NCBI GenBank assembly: GCA_032251315.1
Contig: JAVVEE010000016.1
Span: forward strand, 1 to 42,145
Length of the DNA stretch: 42,145 nucleotides
Reading direction: 5' to 3'
Source: LH-M37 sp032251315
Lineage (GTDB): Bacteria; Pseudomonadota; Gammaproteobacteria; SZUA-229
Shown: positions 8,565 to 15,432 of the stretch, piece after piece
Layout of the letters: each line of letters starts with the position of its first letter
Numbering within the stretch: the stretch's first letter is position 1
Program-made: the position numbers and the translations under genes
The notes under the pieces: model-generated
Told to the model about the DNA's origin: nothing
Seen by the model: the letters and a program-made list of their open reading frames with translations, nothing else
The model's database searches: none

Positions 8565-8903
8565 ATGAAAATGATTACTGCAATTATTAAGCCATTCAAG
8601 CTCGATGATGTTCGTGAAGCGCTTTCGGAAATTGGTGTGCAGGGCATCACCGTTTCCGAAGTCAAGGGTTTTGGACGTCAGAAGGGTCACACTGAATTGT
8701 ACAGAGGGGCGGAATATGTCGTTGATTTTCTGCCCAAGGTGAAAATCGAAGTCGCGGTTGCAGCGGACACCGCTGAAAAAGTGATCGATGCAATTCGGGG
8801 CGCGGCGAATACCGGAAAAATCGGCGACGGGAAAATTTTCGTCTCAAGCATTGAACAGACGGTGCGAATTCGTACCGGTGAAACCGGCGTCGAAGCGCTA
8901 TAA
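8565..8903 (+). CDS. glnK: Nitrogen regulatory protein P-II, GlnK type (copy 1)
   Basis: A 112-residue PII signal protein, full family length. The T loop has the uridylylation tyrosine in RGAEYVVDF (Tyr51) and Tyr46; the two PROSITE-style PII regions (YRGAEYVVDF and the RGAANTGKIGDGKIFV stretch) are intact, including the GDGKIF B-loop neighbourhood for ATP/ADP. PII proteins sense 2-oxoglutarate and adenylate charge, are modified by GlnD, and as GlnK block AmtB. A ribosome site (GGAG) precedes the ATG. It sits 79 bases after the porin and 19 bases before amtB, the classic glnK-amtB pair. By hand comparison about 97 of 112 residues match copy 2 at 12077. Confidence 0.96.
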   Translation: MKMITAIIKPFKLDDVREALSEIGVQGITVSEVKGFGRQKGHTELYRGAEYVVDFLPKVKIEVAVAADTAEKVIDAIRGAANTGKIGDGKIFVSSIEQTVRIRTGETGVEAL

Positions 8904-8922
8904 CTATTAGGGGTATATAAAG

Positions 8923-10191
8923 ATGGAAAATCAAATTTTTCAACTGCAATACGCAATCGATACCTTTTACTTTCTGGTAATGGGTGCGTTCGTTATGTGG
9001 ATGGCGGCCGGCTTTGCCATGTTAGAGGCGGGTCTGGTTCGTTCAAAAAATACAACAGAAATTCTAACCAAAAACGTCGTGCTGTATGCGGTGGCCTGCA
9101 CCATGTATATGGTTTGTGGTTATCAGATTATGTACGGTGGCGGCTACTTCCTCGACGGCATTGCCGGCGGTGATACGCTGGTAGCCGATGCCCTGGCGGC
9201 ATCATCGGAAAATGGCTTTGAAGGCGATTCGGTTTATTCCGGCGCTTCAGACTTTTTCTTCCAGGTGGTGTTCGTCGCCACGGCCATGTCGATTGTTTCC
9301 GGCGCAGTGGCTGAGCGTATGAAGCTGTGGTCGTTCATCCTGTTTGCCGTAGTCATGACCGGTATCATCTATCCAATGGAAGGTGCCTGGACATGGGGCG
9401 GTGAAGCGGTCTTTGGTATGTACAGTCTGGGTGATGATTTCGGTTTCTCCGACTTCGCAGGCTCCGGCATTGTGCATCTGGCGGGTGCCTGTGCGGCGCT
9501 GGCGGGTGTGCTGGTACTGGGTGCGCGTAAAGGCAAATACGGCCCGAACGGTCAGGTGAATGCCATTCCCGGCGCGAATCTGCCGCTGGCGACACTGGGT
9601 ACTTTCATTCTGTGGATGGGCTGGTTCGGCTTTAACGGCGGCTCGGTGCTGAAGCTGGGTGATATCGCCAATGCCAACTCGGTAGCAATGGTGTTTCTGA
9701 ATACCAATGCCGCCGCTGCCGGTGGTGTCGTGGCCGCGATTATTCTGGCTCGCATCATGTTCGGCAAGGCCGACCTGACCATGGCATTGAATGGTGCACT
9801 GGCCGGTCTGGTCGCGATTACTGCTGAACCCTCCACACCCACGCCACTGGTGGCAACCCTGATCGGTGCTTTCGGCGGTCTGCTGGTAGTGTTCTCCATC
9901 GTCACTCTGGACAAGCTGCGTATCGATGATCCCGTTGGTGCGATTTCAGTGCACGGCGTTGTCGGCATCTGGGGCCTGATGGCCGTACCGCTGACCAATG
10001 ACGGCACCACATTTGGCGGCCAGCTGGTGGGTATGTTGACCATCGCTGTCTGGGTCTTTGGCGCCAGTCTGCTGGTCTGGCTGGCAATCAAGGCACTCAT
10101 GGGTGTGCGTGTCAGCCAAGAGGAGGAGTATGAAGGTGTCGATCTCGCTGAGTGCGGGATGGAAGCCTATCCGGAATTTACCGGCAAATAA
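8923..10191 (+). CDS. amtB: Ammonium channel AmtB
   Basis: A 422-residue inner-membrane protein with about eleven hydrophobic helices. The twin pore histidines are seen in GIVHLAGA (His185) and SVHGVVGIWG (His344), and the signature region DFAGSGIVHLAGACAALAG is intact. It forms trimers that pass ammonium, gated by GlnK binding. There is no clear cleavable signal peptide: the first helix begins after about 10 residues. It is the last gene of the sigma-54-driven porin-glnK-amtB operon and is followed after 23 bases by a strong terminator. Confidence 0.96.
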   Translation: MENQIFQLQYAIDTFYFLVMGAFVMWMAAGFAMLEAGLVRSKNTTEILTKNVVLYAVACTMYMVCGYQIMYGGGYFLDGIAGGDTLVADALAASSENGFEGDSVYSGASDFFFQVVFVATAMSIVSGAVAERMKLWSFILFAVVMTGIIYPMEGAWTWGGEAVFGMYSLGDDFGFSDFAGSGIVHLAGACAALAGVLVLGARKGKYGPNGQVNAIPGANLPLATLGTFILWMGWFGFNGGSVLKLGDIANANSVAMVFLNTNAAAAGGVVAAIILARIMFGKADLTMALNGALAGLVAITAEPSTPTPLVATLIGAFGGLLVVFSIVTLDKLRIDDPVGAISVHGVVGIWGLMAVPLTNDGTTFGGQLVGMLTIAVWVFGASLLVWLAIKALMGVRVSQEEEYEGVDLAECGMEAYPEFTGK

Positions 10192-10214
10192 ATAGACTCC
10201 TGCTGGTAATATTT

Positions 10215-10245
10215 AGCCGGGCACTTAGGTGCCCGGCTTTTTTTT
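10215..10245 (+). terminator. Rho-independent terminator after amtB
   Basis: A perfect 10-bp stem (AGCCGGGCAC at 10215-10224 with GTGCCCGGCT at 10229-10238), 4-base loop TTAG, followed by eight T. It should end the porin-glnK-amtB transcript and is also the apparent landing site of the group II intron that begins 2 bases after the T tract. Confidence 0.95.
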
Positions 10246-10838
10246 GCGTGCGCCAGGCATGGCGCGCAGCGCCTTCACTGGCGCTATTCCGGTCACTGTG
10301 GTGGTGACAGGATGACTTGGAGGTGAAAGTCCTCTACCGGCCCGGCAAGGGGAACGGTTAGCCGAACGGCAAGGGTGCCCATCGCGAGGTGGGATCTGAA
10401 GGAAGCCGAAGGCAAAACACTGGTCCGACGAACAGAAATCGCATACGAGGCGGCCGCCGTGGGTAAGAAGGCGCATATCTTCAAAGCCCGGTACTTGCAC
10501 GGAAACGGCGGACGTAGATGCGGCGGGCATAAGTGTGAAGGTCGCGCGCATTACCCTGGGAGATCTGTCTACCTGCCTCTGGCTACCGCTGTCGTGAGAC
10601 GGTGGGATGGGTGGACAGAAGTCAGCAGAAGCCATAGTAGGTGGTTTGACCAGCCACTGAAGGGCGGAACATGTAATACGGATTGGGAACCCTGGACCTC
10701 GATGAACACAAGAGACGCAGACAGAAGAGCAGAAGAGCTCTTCCCCGACGGGGAGGGTGGCGGGCAGTACCCGCGAGAGTACCCGGCCGGGGCGGTAAGG
10801 TTCACGGCGGTGCAGGCCAACTCCCATGAGGGGTCGAC

Positions 10839-11885
10839 ATGGAACTGATGTCAGCGGTACTAGAACGAGGCAACATGATGCGTGCCTATGAACGGGTCCT
10901 CCGAAACAAAGGAGCGCCCGGCGTAGACGGCATGACGGTAGGGGAATTGAAGCTCTACCTGAAAGCCGACTGACCCGAGATCAGGGAACAACTGCGGGAA
11001 GGTCGTTACCAGCCGCTGCCGGTGCGAAAGGTCGAAATACCCAAGCCCGGTGGTGGCACGCGCATGCTGGGAATCCCCAGTGTACGTGATCGGCTCATCC
11101 AGCAAGCCCTGCATCAGATCCTGAGTCCTCTGTTTGAGGAAACGTTCTCGACCCACAGCTATGGCTTTCGACCGGGGCGCAGTGCCGCGCAAGCGATACA
11201 ACAATCGCGGCGCTACATCGAAGAAGGCCGCCGCTGGGTGGTCGATGCCGACCTGGAGAAATTCTTTGACCGGGTGAACCACGACATCCTGATGTCGCGG
11301 GTCGCTCGCAAAGTCAAAGACAAGCGGGTACTGGCCTCGATGACTCGATTTCTGGAGAGCCGGCTGAAACTGCGGGTGAACCGGGGAAAAAGCGCGGTGG
11401 ATCGGCCCTGGAAGCGCAGCTTCCTTGGCTACACCGTCTGCAACCGGAAATATAACGTGCGCCTGAAGGTAGCCCCCAAGTCGATTTAACGGCTAAAAGG
11501 GAACCTCAAGGCGTACTTCCGCTCTGCGAAAAGACGTCTCATCAGGCGAAGCGTTGCCGAACTGGCCCCCAAGCTACGTGGCTGGGTCAACTACTTCCGT
11601 CTTGCGGGGGTGAAGGGGATCTTTGAGGAGCTGGACGGCTGGATCCGTCGCCATCTGCGCAAGATCCTCTGGCGGCAATGGAAGCGTCCGTACACGACGG
11701 CGAAAAAGCTGATGCGTCTGGGGATGACGAAGGCGAGAGCCTGGATGAGTGCCACCAACGGCCGTGGATCCTGGTGGAACTCGGGTGCCTCGCACCTGAA
11801 TCAAGCTCTGCCGAAGAAGTTCTTCGATCGTCCTGGGCTGGTATCGCTGATGGATCAATACCATCGGCTCAAATGTATTGCATGA
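10839..11885 (+). pseudogene. Group II intron-encoded reverse transcriptase/maturase (LtrA type), broken
   Basis: One continuous reading frame from ATG 10839 to TGA 11883-11885, but with two internal stops: TGA at 10971 (position of a tryptophan in relatives, ...LKAD-stop-PEIREQL) and TAA at 11487 (...APKSI-stop-RLKGNL). The start (RVLRNKGAPGVDGMTV), RT motifs (PKPGGGTRMLGIPSVRDRLIQQAL, YGFRPGRSAAQA, WVVDADLEKFFDRVNHD), thumb/maturase (LRGWVNYFRL) and the C terminus are recognisable. The frame jumps from KVKDKRVL directly to ASMTRFLESRLKLRVN, so the RT palm part with the PQGGPLSP and YADD motifs (roughly 75 residues in relatives) is missing in frame. No active reverse transcriptase can be made from it. 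Confidence 0.93.
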
Positions 11886-11952
11886 ACCGCCGTGGTACGG
11901 AACCGTATGCCCGGTGGTGTGAGAGGACGACGGGAGCAATCCCGTCTCCTAC
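11885..11952 (+). ncRNA. Group II intron domains V and VI
   Basis: Domain V: ACCGCCG (11886-11892) pairs with CGGTGGT (11912-11918), enclosing a second stem GGTACGG/CCGTA with a GGAA-like loop and a bulge, the catalytic hairpin of the ribozyme. Domain VI: a long hairpin, GGACGACGGG with TCCCGTCTCC, ends at AC near 11952. Both look unbroken, unlike the protein gene. Branch-point adenosine is not assigned with confidence. Confidence 0.75.
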
Positions 11953-11999
11953 TTTTGATGCCATTATCTAATGGATGTGGTAAAAAGCTTATGACCTGG

Positions 12000-12018
12000 A
12001 TTTATTGCAGGCCTGATT
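12000..12018 (+). repeat. 19-bp direct repeat, copy upstream of glnK copy 2
   Basis: ATTTATTGCAGGCCTGATT recurs at 12450-12468 with one mismatch (G to C at position 11), on the other side of the second glnK gene. Meaning unknown; it overlaps the candidate promoter of that gene. Confidence 0.7.
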
Positions 12019-12044
12019 GCGTTTCAAGACAGGCACGACATAAT
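12017..12044 (+). promoter_or_regulatory. Possible sigma-70 promoter of glnK copy 2
   Basis: TTGCGT (12017-12022), 16 bases, CATAAT (12039-12044), about 33 bases before the start codon. The -10 box is good and the -35 box poor. A separate promoter is expected since a terminator and an intron separate this gene from amtB. Confidence 0.35.
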
Positions 12045-12076
12045 GGGGCTGATAATTTAAACATACAGGTGATCTA

Positions 12077-12415
12077 ATGAAACTGATTAAAGCAATAATT
12101 AAACCGTTCAAGCTGGATGATGTGCGCGAAGCTTTATCTGAAATCGGGGTGCAGGGCATCACGGTTTCAGAAGTCAAAGGTTTTGGTCGCCAGAAAGGCC
12201 ATACCGAGTTGTACCGTGGCGCGGAATATGTGGTGGACTTTCTGCCCAAGGTGAAAGTGGAAACCGCCGTCTCCGATGACAAGGTTGAAGCCGTGATTGA
12301 TGCCATTCGCGGCGCGGCCAATACCGGAAAAATCGGTGACGGAAAAATATTTGTTATGGCCATTGAACAGGCAATTCGTATTCGTACCGGCGAGTCTGGT
12401 GACGAAGCTTTATAA
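12077..12415 (+). CDS. glnK: Nitrogen regulatory protein P-II, GlnK type (copy 2)
   Basis: A second full-length 112-residue PII protein. Residues 6-60, including the whole T loop with Tyr51, are identical to copy 1 at 8565. The 15 or so differences lie at residues 3 and 5, in the 61-75 region (KVETAVSDDKVEAV against KIEVAVAADTAEKV) and near the C terminus (MAIEQAIRIRTGESGDEAL). AGGTGAT precedes the start. The gene lies about 1.9 kb beyond amtB, behind a terminator and the group II intron, so it is probably expressed apart from copy 1. It may be a GlnB-like housekeeping PII or a recent tandem duplicate; the sequence cannot settle which. GlnD-dependent control is expected for both. Confidence 0.95.
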   Translation: MKLIKAIIKPFKLDDVREALSEIGVQGITVSEVKGFGRQKGHTELYRGAEYVVDFLPKVKVETAVSDDKVEAVIDAIRGAANTGKIGDGKIFVMAIEQAIRIRTGESGDEAL

Positions 12416-12449
12416 AAAATAAAAGTAATTAAGTATTGTGTCCCCCAAA

Positions 12450-12468
12450 ATTTATTGCACGCCTGATT
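12450..12468 (+). repeat. 19-bp direct repeat, copy downstream of glnK copy 2
   Basis: ATTTATTGCACGCCTGATT, 18 of 19 bases equal to 12000-12018. It begins 34 bases after the glnK stop. The rest of the gap to 12673 is AT-rich and shows no gene or clear hairpin. Confidence 0.7.
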
Positions 12469-12673
12469 TTAACTGTTTTAACATATTAATCAGTCAGTTG
12501 TGTAGGTCCGACCCTGCGTATTCAAAAAACACGTAATAAGCAGCAAATTGAAAAAACAAGAAAAAAGACTGAATAATATGATTGCTCACCCGTCTTTTAA
12601 TAGTAATAGCTGTTTTAGTCCTGTTGGCTAATTCACTGATTGGCTAACATAAAAAATCATCAAGAGGTTACAT

Positions 12674-13162
12674 ATGAACACAAAAGCAATTCGTTATATC
12701 TCAGCTTTATTCACCTGCTTAATGCTGATCTCCGCTGGCAATGCCATCGCCAACGAACGCTATGGCAAACAGAAAGTTGTTTACCACATCAATTACGATA
12801 ATCCAAAAGCACAGGCTGGCGCTCTACGCAACATTCAGAATCATATCAACGCTGTTGGTGCTGAAAATCTTGATCTGAAAGTTGTGTTGCACGGCAATGG
12901 TCTCGCTATGCTGATTAACCCAGCTTCGCTAGAAAAATTACCTAAGTTCAAAGATGCAAACGCCAATAACACAATGACGGCCACCATTGATAAACTGAAG
13001 TTTCAGGGCGTTGTTTTCAATGTATGTGCCAATACCGTTAATGGTAGAGGTGTAAATGTTGCTAACGATTTATACGACGTTAGTGATAAAGACATTGTTC
13101 CTAGCGGTGTTGCAGAGCTTTCACATCTGCAGCAGATGGGCTACACCTACATTAAGCCATAA
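12674..13162 (+). CDS. Secreted DsrE/DsrF-like protein
   Basis: 162 residues with an N-terminal signal peptide (hydrophobic 7-22, likely cleavage after AIA near residue 26). The mature part (VVYHINYDNPKAQAGALRNIQNHINAVG..., VVLHGNGLAML, VVFNVCANTVNGRG) has the strand-helix order of the DsrE-like fold. One conserved-looking cysteine (Cys118) sits in the position common in periplasmic DsrE-like proteins. Cytosolic DsrE proteins relay sulfur; periplasmic ones of this type are mostly uncharacterised, so a sulfur-carrier role is only possible. AGAGG precedes the start at good spacing. The gene stands alone. Confidence 0.82.
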   Translation: MNTKAIRYISALFTCLMLISAGNAIANERYGKQKVVYHINYDNPKAQAGALRNIQNHINAVGAENLDLKVVLHGNGLAMLINPASLEKLPKFKDANANNTMTATIDKLKFQGVVFNVCANTVNGRGVNVANDLYDVSDKDIVPSGVAELSHLQQMGYTYIKP

Positions 13163-13460
13163 AATTGATTGCGCAATAAGGACAATGGGGGGCAGACCAC
13201 GATTGATTGTTGCCTCCCTTAATCCCGGGCCGACCAGCCTTGCCTTTTGTAACTCGACGACTGAACGCAGTTCGTAGGATGGGTAAAGGCTTTTTCGCAT
13301 CCATCAGGTTTCATTAATATAAAAAGATGGACGCACTGCGCTTTGGTTATCCTGCGAAAAAACTACCTATACCCTTCATGGCAAAAGAATTTATAAAGCG
13401 TTAAGGTATTCTTAAAAAGTGTTGTGCGATTGAAATCACACCTGCAAAAAGTTTTTCTCT
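13163..13460. other. Gene-free gap with REP-like remnants
   Basis: No gene is seen. GGATG (13278-13282) and CATCC (13299-13303), separated by 16 bases, can pair as a hairpin of the kind seen in REP-type repeats, and a related fragment follows near 13327. The stretch near 13187-13220 (GGGGGGCAGACCACG and a loosely complementary TGCCTCCC) resembles the outer end of insertion sequences, but no transposase accompanies it. Confidence 0.4.
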
Positions 13461-13608
13461 GCGGCTATTTCGGGCTTCCTGCGTTACGAATTACGTCCTG
13501 TAATTCGCCCTTCGGGCCAGCCTGCGGCTGTTCAAATTTATTCCATCCTTAGGTTCGTCAACGGTGCTTCCGTGCACCACTGCTCCTGAAAAATTTGTCT
13601 GCGGTGAA
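13461..13608 (-). repeat. Dispersed multi-hairpin repeat, copy A
   Basis: Read on the minus strand this 148-base element matches copy B at 41557-41761 nearly throughout. It starts with TTTCACCGCAGACAAATTTT and ends at AATAGCCGC. Inside are three hairpins: GGTGC/GCACC, GCCC-GAA-GGGC and CGAATTAC-AGGAC-GTAATTCG. Copy A carries one GGCCCGAAGGGC module where copy B carries two. It lies just downstream of cyaY, pointing away from it. Confidence 0.88.
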
Positions 13609-13625
13609 AAGCTTTTGCTCTTCAA

Positions 13626-13955
13626 TCAAACAGGAAAAATCACCACCGGCTCGCCCGCCTGTTCCGAGGCCAGTCGATTCAGCATAACATTCAAATTCTC
13701 TTTCTCTCCACTGTCACATATCCATTGCTGCTTCGCTTCGTCATAATTGAAATGGAAGCCGCCGGCTTTGGCGGCCATCCACAACTGCTTTAACGGTGTC
13801 TGCTTGCTGAAGATGATTTTGCTGCCGTTGTCGAACTCCAGCGTTAACACGCCGCCGACTTCATCACAGTCAAGGTCGGCATCGCATTCGTCGACTGCGG
13901 CCTGTATAGCTTCGATGGTGTTATCGGCCAAGTCTATAAATTCTGATTCATTCAT
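13626..13955 (-). CDS. cyaY: Iron-sulfur assembly protein CyaY (frataxin)
   Basis: 109 residues, the usual length. The acidic first helix (MNESEFIDLADNTIEAIQAAVDECDADLDCDEVGGVLTLEF) with many Asp/Glu is the iron-binding ridge of frataxins, followed by the strand core ending in GGFHFNYDEAKQQWICDSG. CyaY binds iron and tunes the IscS-IscU cysteine desulfurase complex in the cytosol. It lies 28 bases downstream of gatB on the same strand and may be read with gatCAB; no terminator is evident in between. Confidence 0.93.
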   Translation of the reverse strand: MNESEFIDLADNTIEAIQAAVDECDADLDCDEVGGVLTLEFDNGSKIIFSKQTPLKQLWMAAKAGGFHFNYDEAKQQWICDSGEKENLNVMLNRLASEQAGEPVVIFPV

Positions 13956-13983
13956 ATTCTATATTCCTACTACACGGATGCAG

Positions 13984-15432
13984 TTATGACTTTAATTTTT
14001 TCTGCATCAGCTGATTGACCTGACCGGGATTGGCTTTGCCGCCGGAGGCTTTCATCACCTGACCGACGAAGAAGCCCATGAGCTTGTCCTGACCCGCTTG
14101 CAGTGCGGCAAACTGTTCCGGATTGTTGGCGATGACTTCATCGACCATGGCTTCAATCGCTGAGCTGTCGGTGATCTGTTTCAGGCCCTTGCTTTCAATG
14201 ATCTCGTCGGCACTGCCCTCGCCCTGCCACATGGCCTCAAAAATTTCCTTGGCGATTTTCCCTGAAATGGTGTTGTCCTTGATCCGTTGCAGCAGACCGG
14301 CGAAGGCTTTGGCATCCACTTTTGAGGCGGTGATTTCAAGCTCGGCCTTATTGAGTTTTGCCGAGAGTTCGCCCGTCACCCAGTTGGCCGACAGTTTGGC
14401 ATCGCCACATTGCGCCGCGACTATTTCAAAATAATCGGCCAGTTCCCGCGAAGCGGTAATCACTGCGGCATCGTAGATGGAGAGTTCAAATTCCGCCATG
14501 TAGCGCTGTTTTTTCTGCTCGGGCAGTTCCGGCAGCGATTGCCGGACCTGTTCAACATAGGCCTCATCTATCACCACCGGCAGCAGATCGGGATCGGGGA
14601 AATAACGGTAGTCATTGGCCTCTTCCTTGCTGCGCATAGAGCGGGTTTCGTCCTTATCGGCATCATACAGACGGGTTTCCTGAACCACTCTGCCGCCATC
14701 CTCGATGACATCAATCTGGCGTTCGATTTCGTGATTAATGGCGCGTTCCACAAAGCGGAAGGAGTTGATGTTTTTCAGCTCGGCGCGTGTGCCCAGTTCC
14801 TGCTGACCGTGGGGCCGCACTGAGACGTTGGCATCACAGCGGAACGAGCCTTCCTGCATGTTGCCGTCACTGATTTCTATGTATCGCACCAGCGAGTGAA
14901 TCTTGCGCATGTAGGCCACCGCCTCTTTTGCCGAGCGCATGTCCGGCTCGGAGACAATCTCAATCAACGGCGTGCCGGCGCGGTTCAAATCAATGCCGGT
15001 CATGCCGTGATAGGAGCCGTGCATCGATTTACCGGCGTCCTCTTCCAGATGGGCGCGGGTAATGCCGATGCGTTTGCTCTCGCCGTTTTCCAGTTCGATG
15101 TCCATATGGCCCTTGCCCACAATGGGATGATCCATCTGGGTGATCTGGTAGGCCTTGGGCGAATCCGGATAGAAATAATTTTTCCGGTCGAACACCGAAC
15201 GCAGGCCGATTTCCGCCTCCACGGCGAGGCCGAATTTAACCGCCATGCGCAGTGCTTCTTTATTGAACACCGGCAACACGCCGGGCAGGGCCAGATCCAC
15301 CGCGCAGGCCTGGGTGTTGGGCTCGGCCCCGTAGGCGGTGCCGGCACCGGAAAATATTTTTGATTTGGTCGCGAGCTGGCAATGGATTTCCAGGCCGATA
15401 ACGACTTCCCATTTAGCGGCGTCATAACTCAT
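13984..15432 (-). CDS. gatB: Asp-tRNA(Asn)/Glu-tRNA(Gln) amidotransferase subunit B
   Basis: 482 residues. The N terminus WEVVIGLEIHCQLATKSKIFSG, the family signature around DLNRAGTPLIEIVSEPD, and YRYFPDPDLLPVVI are all present, with the C-terminal GatB/YqeY tRNA-binding domain ending in GGKANPGQVNQLMQKKL. GatB phosphorylates the mischarged Asp- or Glu-tRNA and passes it for amidation with ammonia made by GatA. Its ATG overlaps the gatA stop by four bases, so the two are translationally coupled. Length is normal. Confidence 0.97.
   Translation of the reverse strand: MSYDAAKWEVVIGLEIHCQLATKSKIFSGAGTAYGAEPNTQACAVDLALPGVLPVFNKEALRMAVKFGLAVEAEIGLRSVFDRKNYFYPDSPKAYQITQMDHPIVGKGHMDIELENGESKRIGITRAHLEEDAGKSMHGSYHGMTGIDLNRAGTPLIEIVSEPDMRSAKEAVAYMRKIHSLVRYIEISDGNMQEGSFRCDANVSVRPHGQQELGTRAELKNINSFRFVERAINHEIERQIDVIEDGGRVVQETRLYDADKDETRSMRSKEEANDYRYFPDPDLLPVVIDEAYVEQVRQSLPELPEQKKQRYMAEFELSIYDAAVITASRELADYFEIVAAQCGDAKLSANWVTGELSAKLNKAELEITASKVDAKAFAGLLQRIKDNTISGKIAKEIFEAMWQGEGSADEIIESKGLKQITDSSAIEAMVDEVIANNPEQFAALQAGQDKLMGFFVGQVMKASGGKANPGQVNQLMQKKLKS

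Larger units (their letters stand above)
10248..11952 (+). mobile_element. Group II intron, group IIC-like, with decayed reverse transcriptase gene
   Basis: The element begins with GTGCGCC (group II introns start GUGYG) and shows the conserved domain I text familiar from bacterial group II introns, e.g. GGAGGTGAAAGTCCTCTAC near 10319 and the GAAGGAAGCCGAAGGCAAA stretch near 10398. It carries an LtrA-type frame, then domain V and domain VI, ending near CTCCTAC at 11952. Insertion directly behind a terminator hairpin is the hallmark of group IIC introns. At about 1.7 kb it is shorter than intact relatives (roughly 1.9-2 kb), explained by a deletion inside the protein gene. It separates amtB from the second glnK, lies on the same strand and interrupts no gene. 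The 3' boundary is judged from domain VI and is good to a few bases. Confidence 0.88.

Noticed and set aside
10225..10827. Open minus-strand frame of 200 codons inside the group II intron
   Set aside because: It overlaps the structured ribozyme domains of the intron and resembles no protein family; it is a by-product of GC-rich RNA-coding sequence.
10839..11885. Retron or diversity-generating retroelement
   Set aside because: The reverse transcriptase is of LtrA type with group II domains V and VI downstream; no msr/msd, template or variable repeat is seen.
12031..12050. Possible sigma-54 promoter before the second glnK (AGGCACG followed by AATGGGGC)
   Set aside because: The -24 half is good, but the -12 position has TG/GG instead of the needed GC at the right distance. 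A sigma-70 reading of the same region fits better.
13187..13220. Possible outer end of a lost insertion sequence (GGGGGGCAGACCACG)
   Set aside because: No transposase frame, no matching second end and no target duplication could be found, so I keep it only as a remark.
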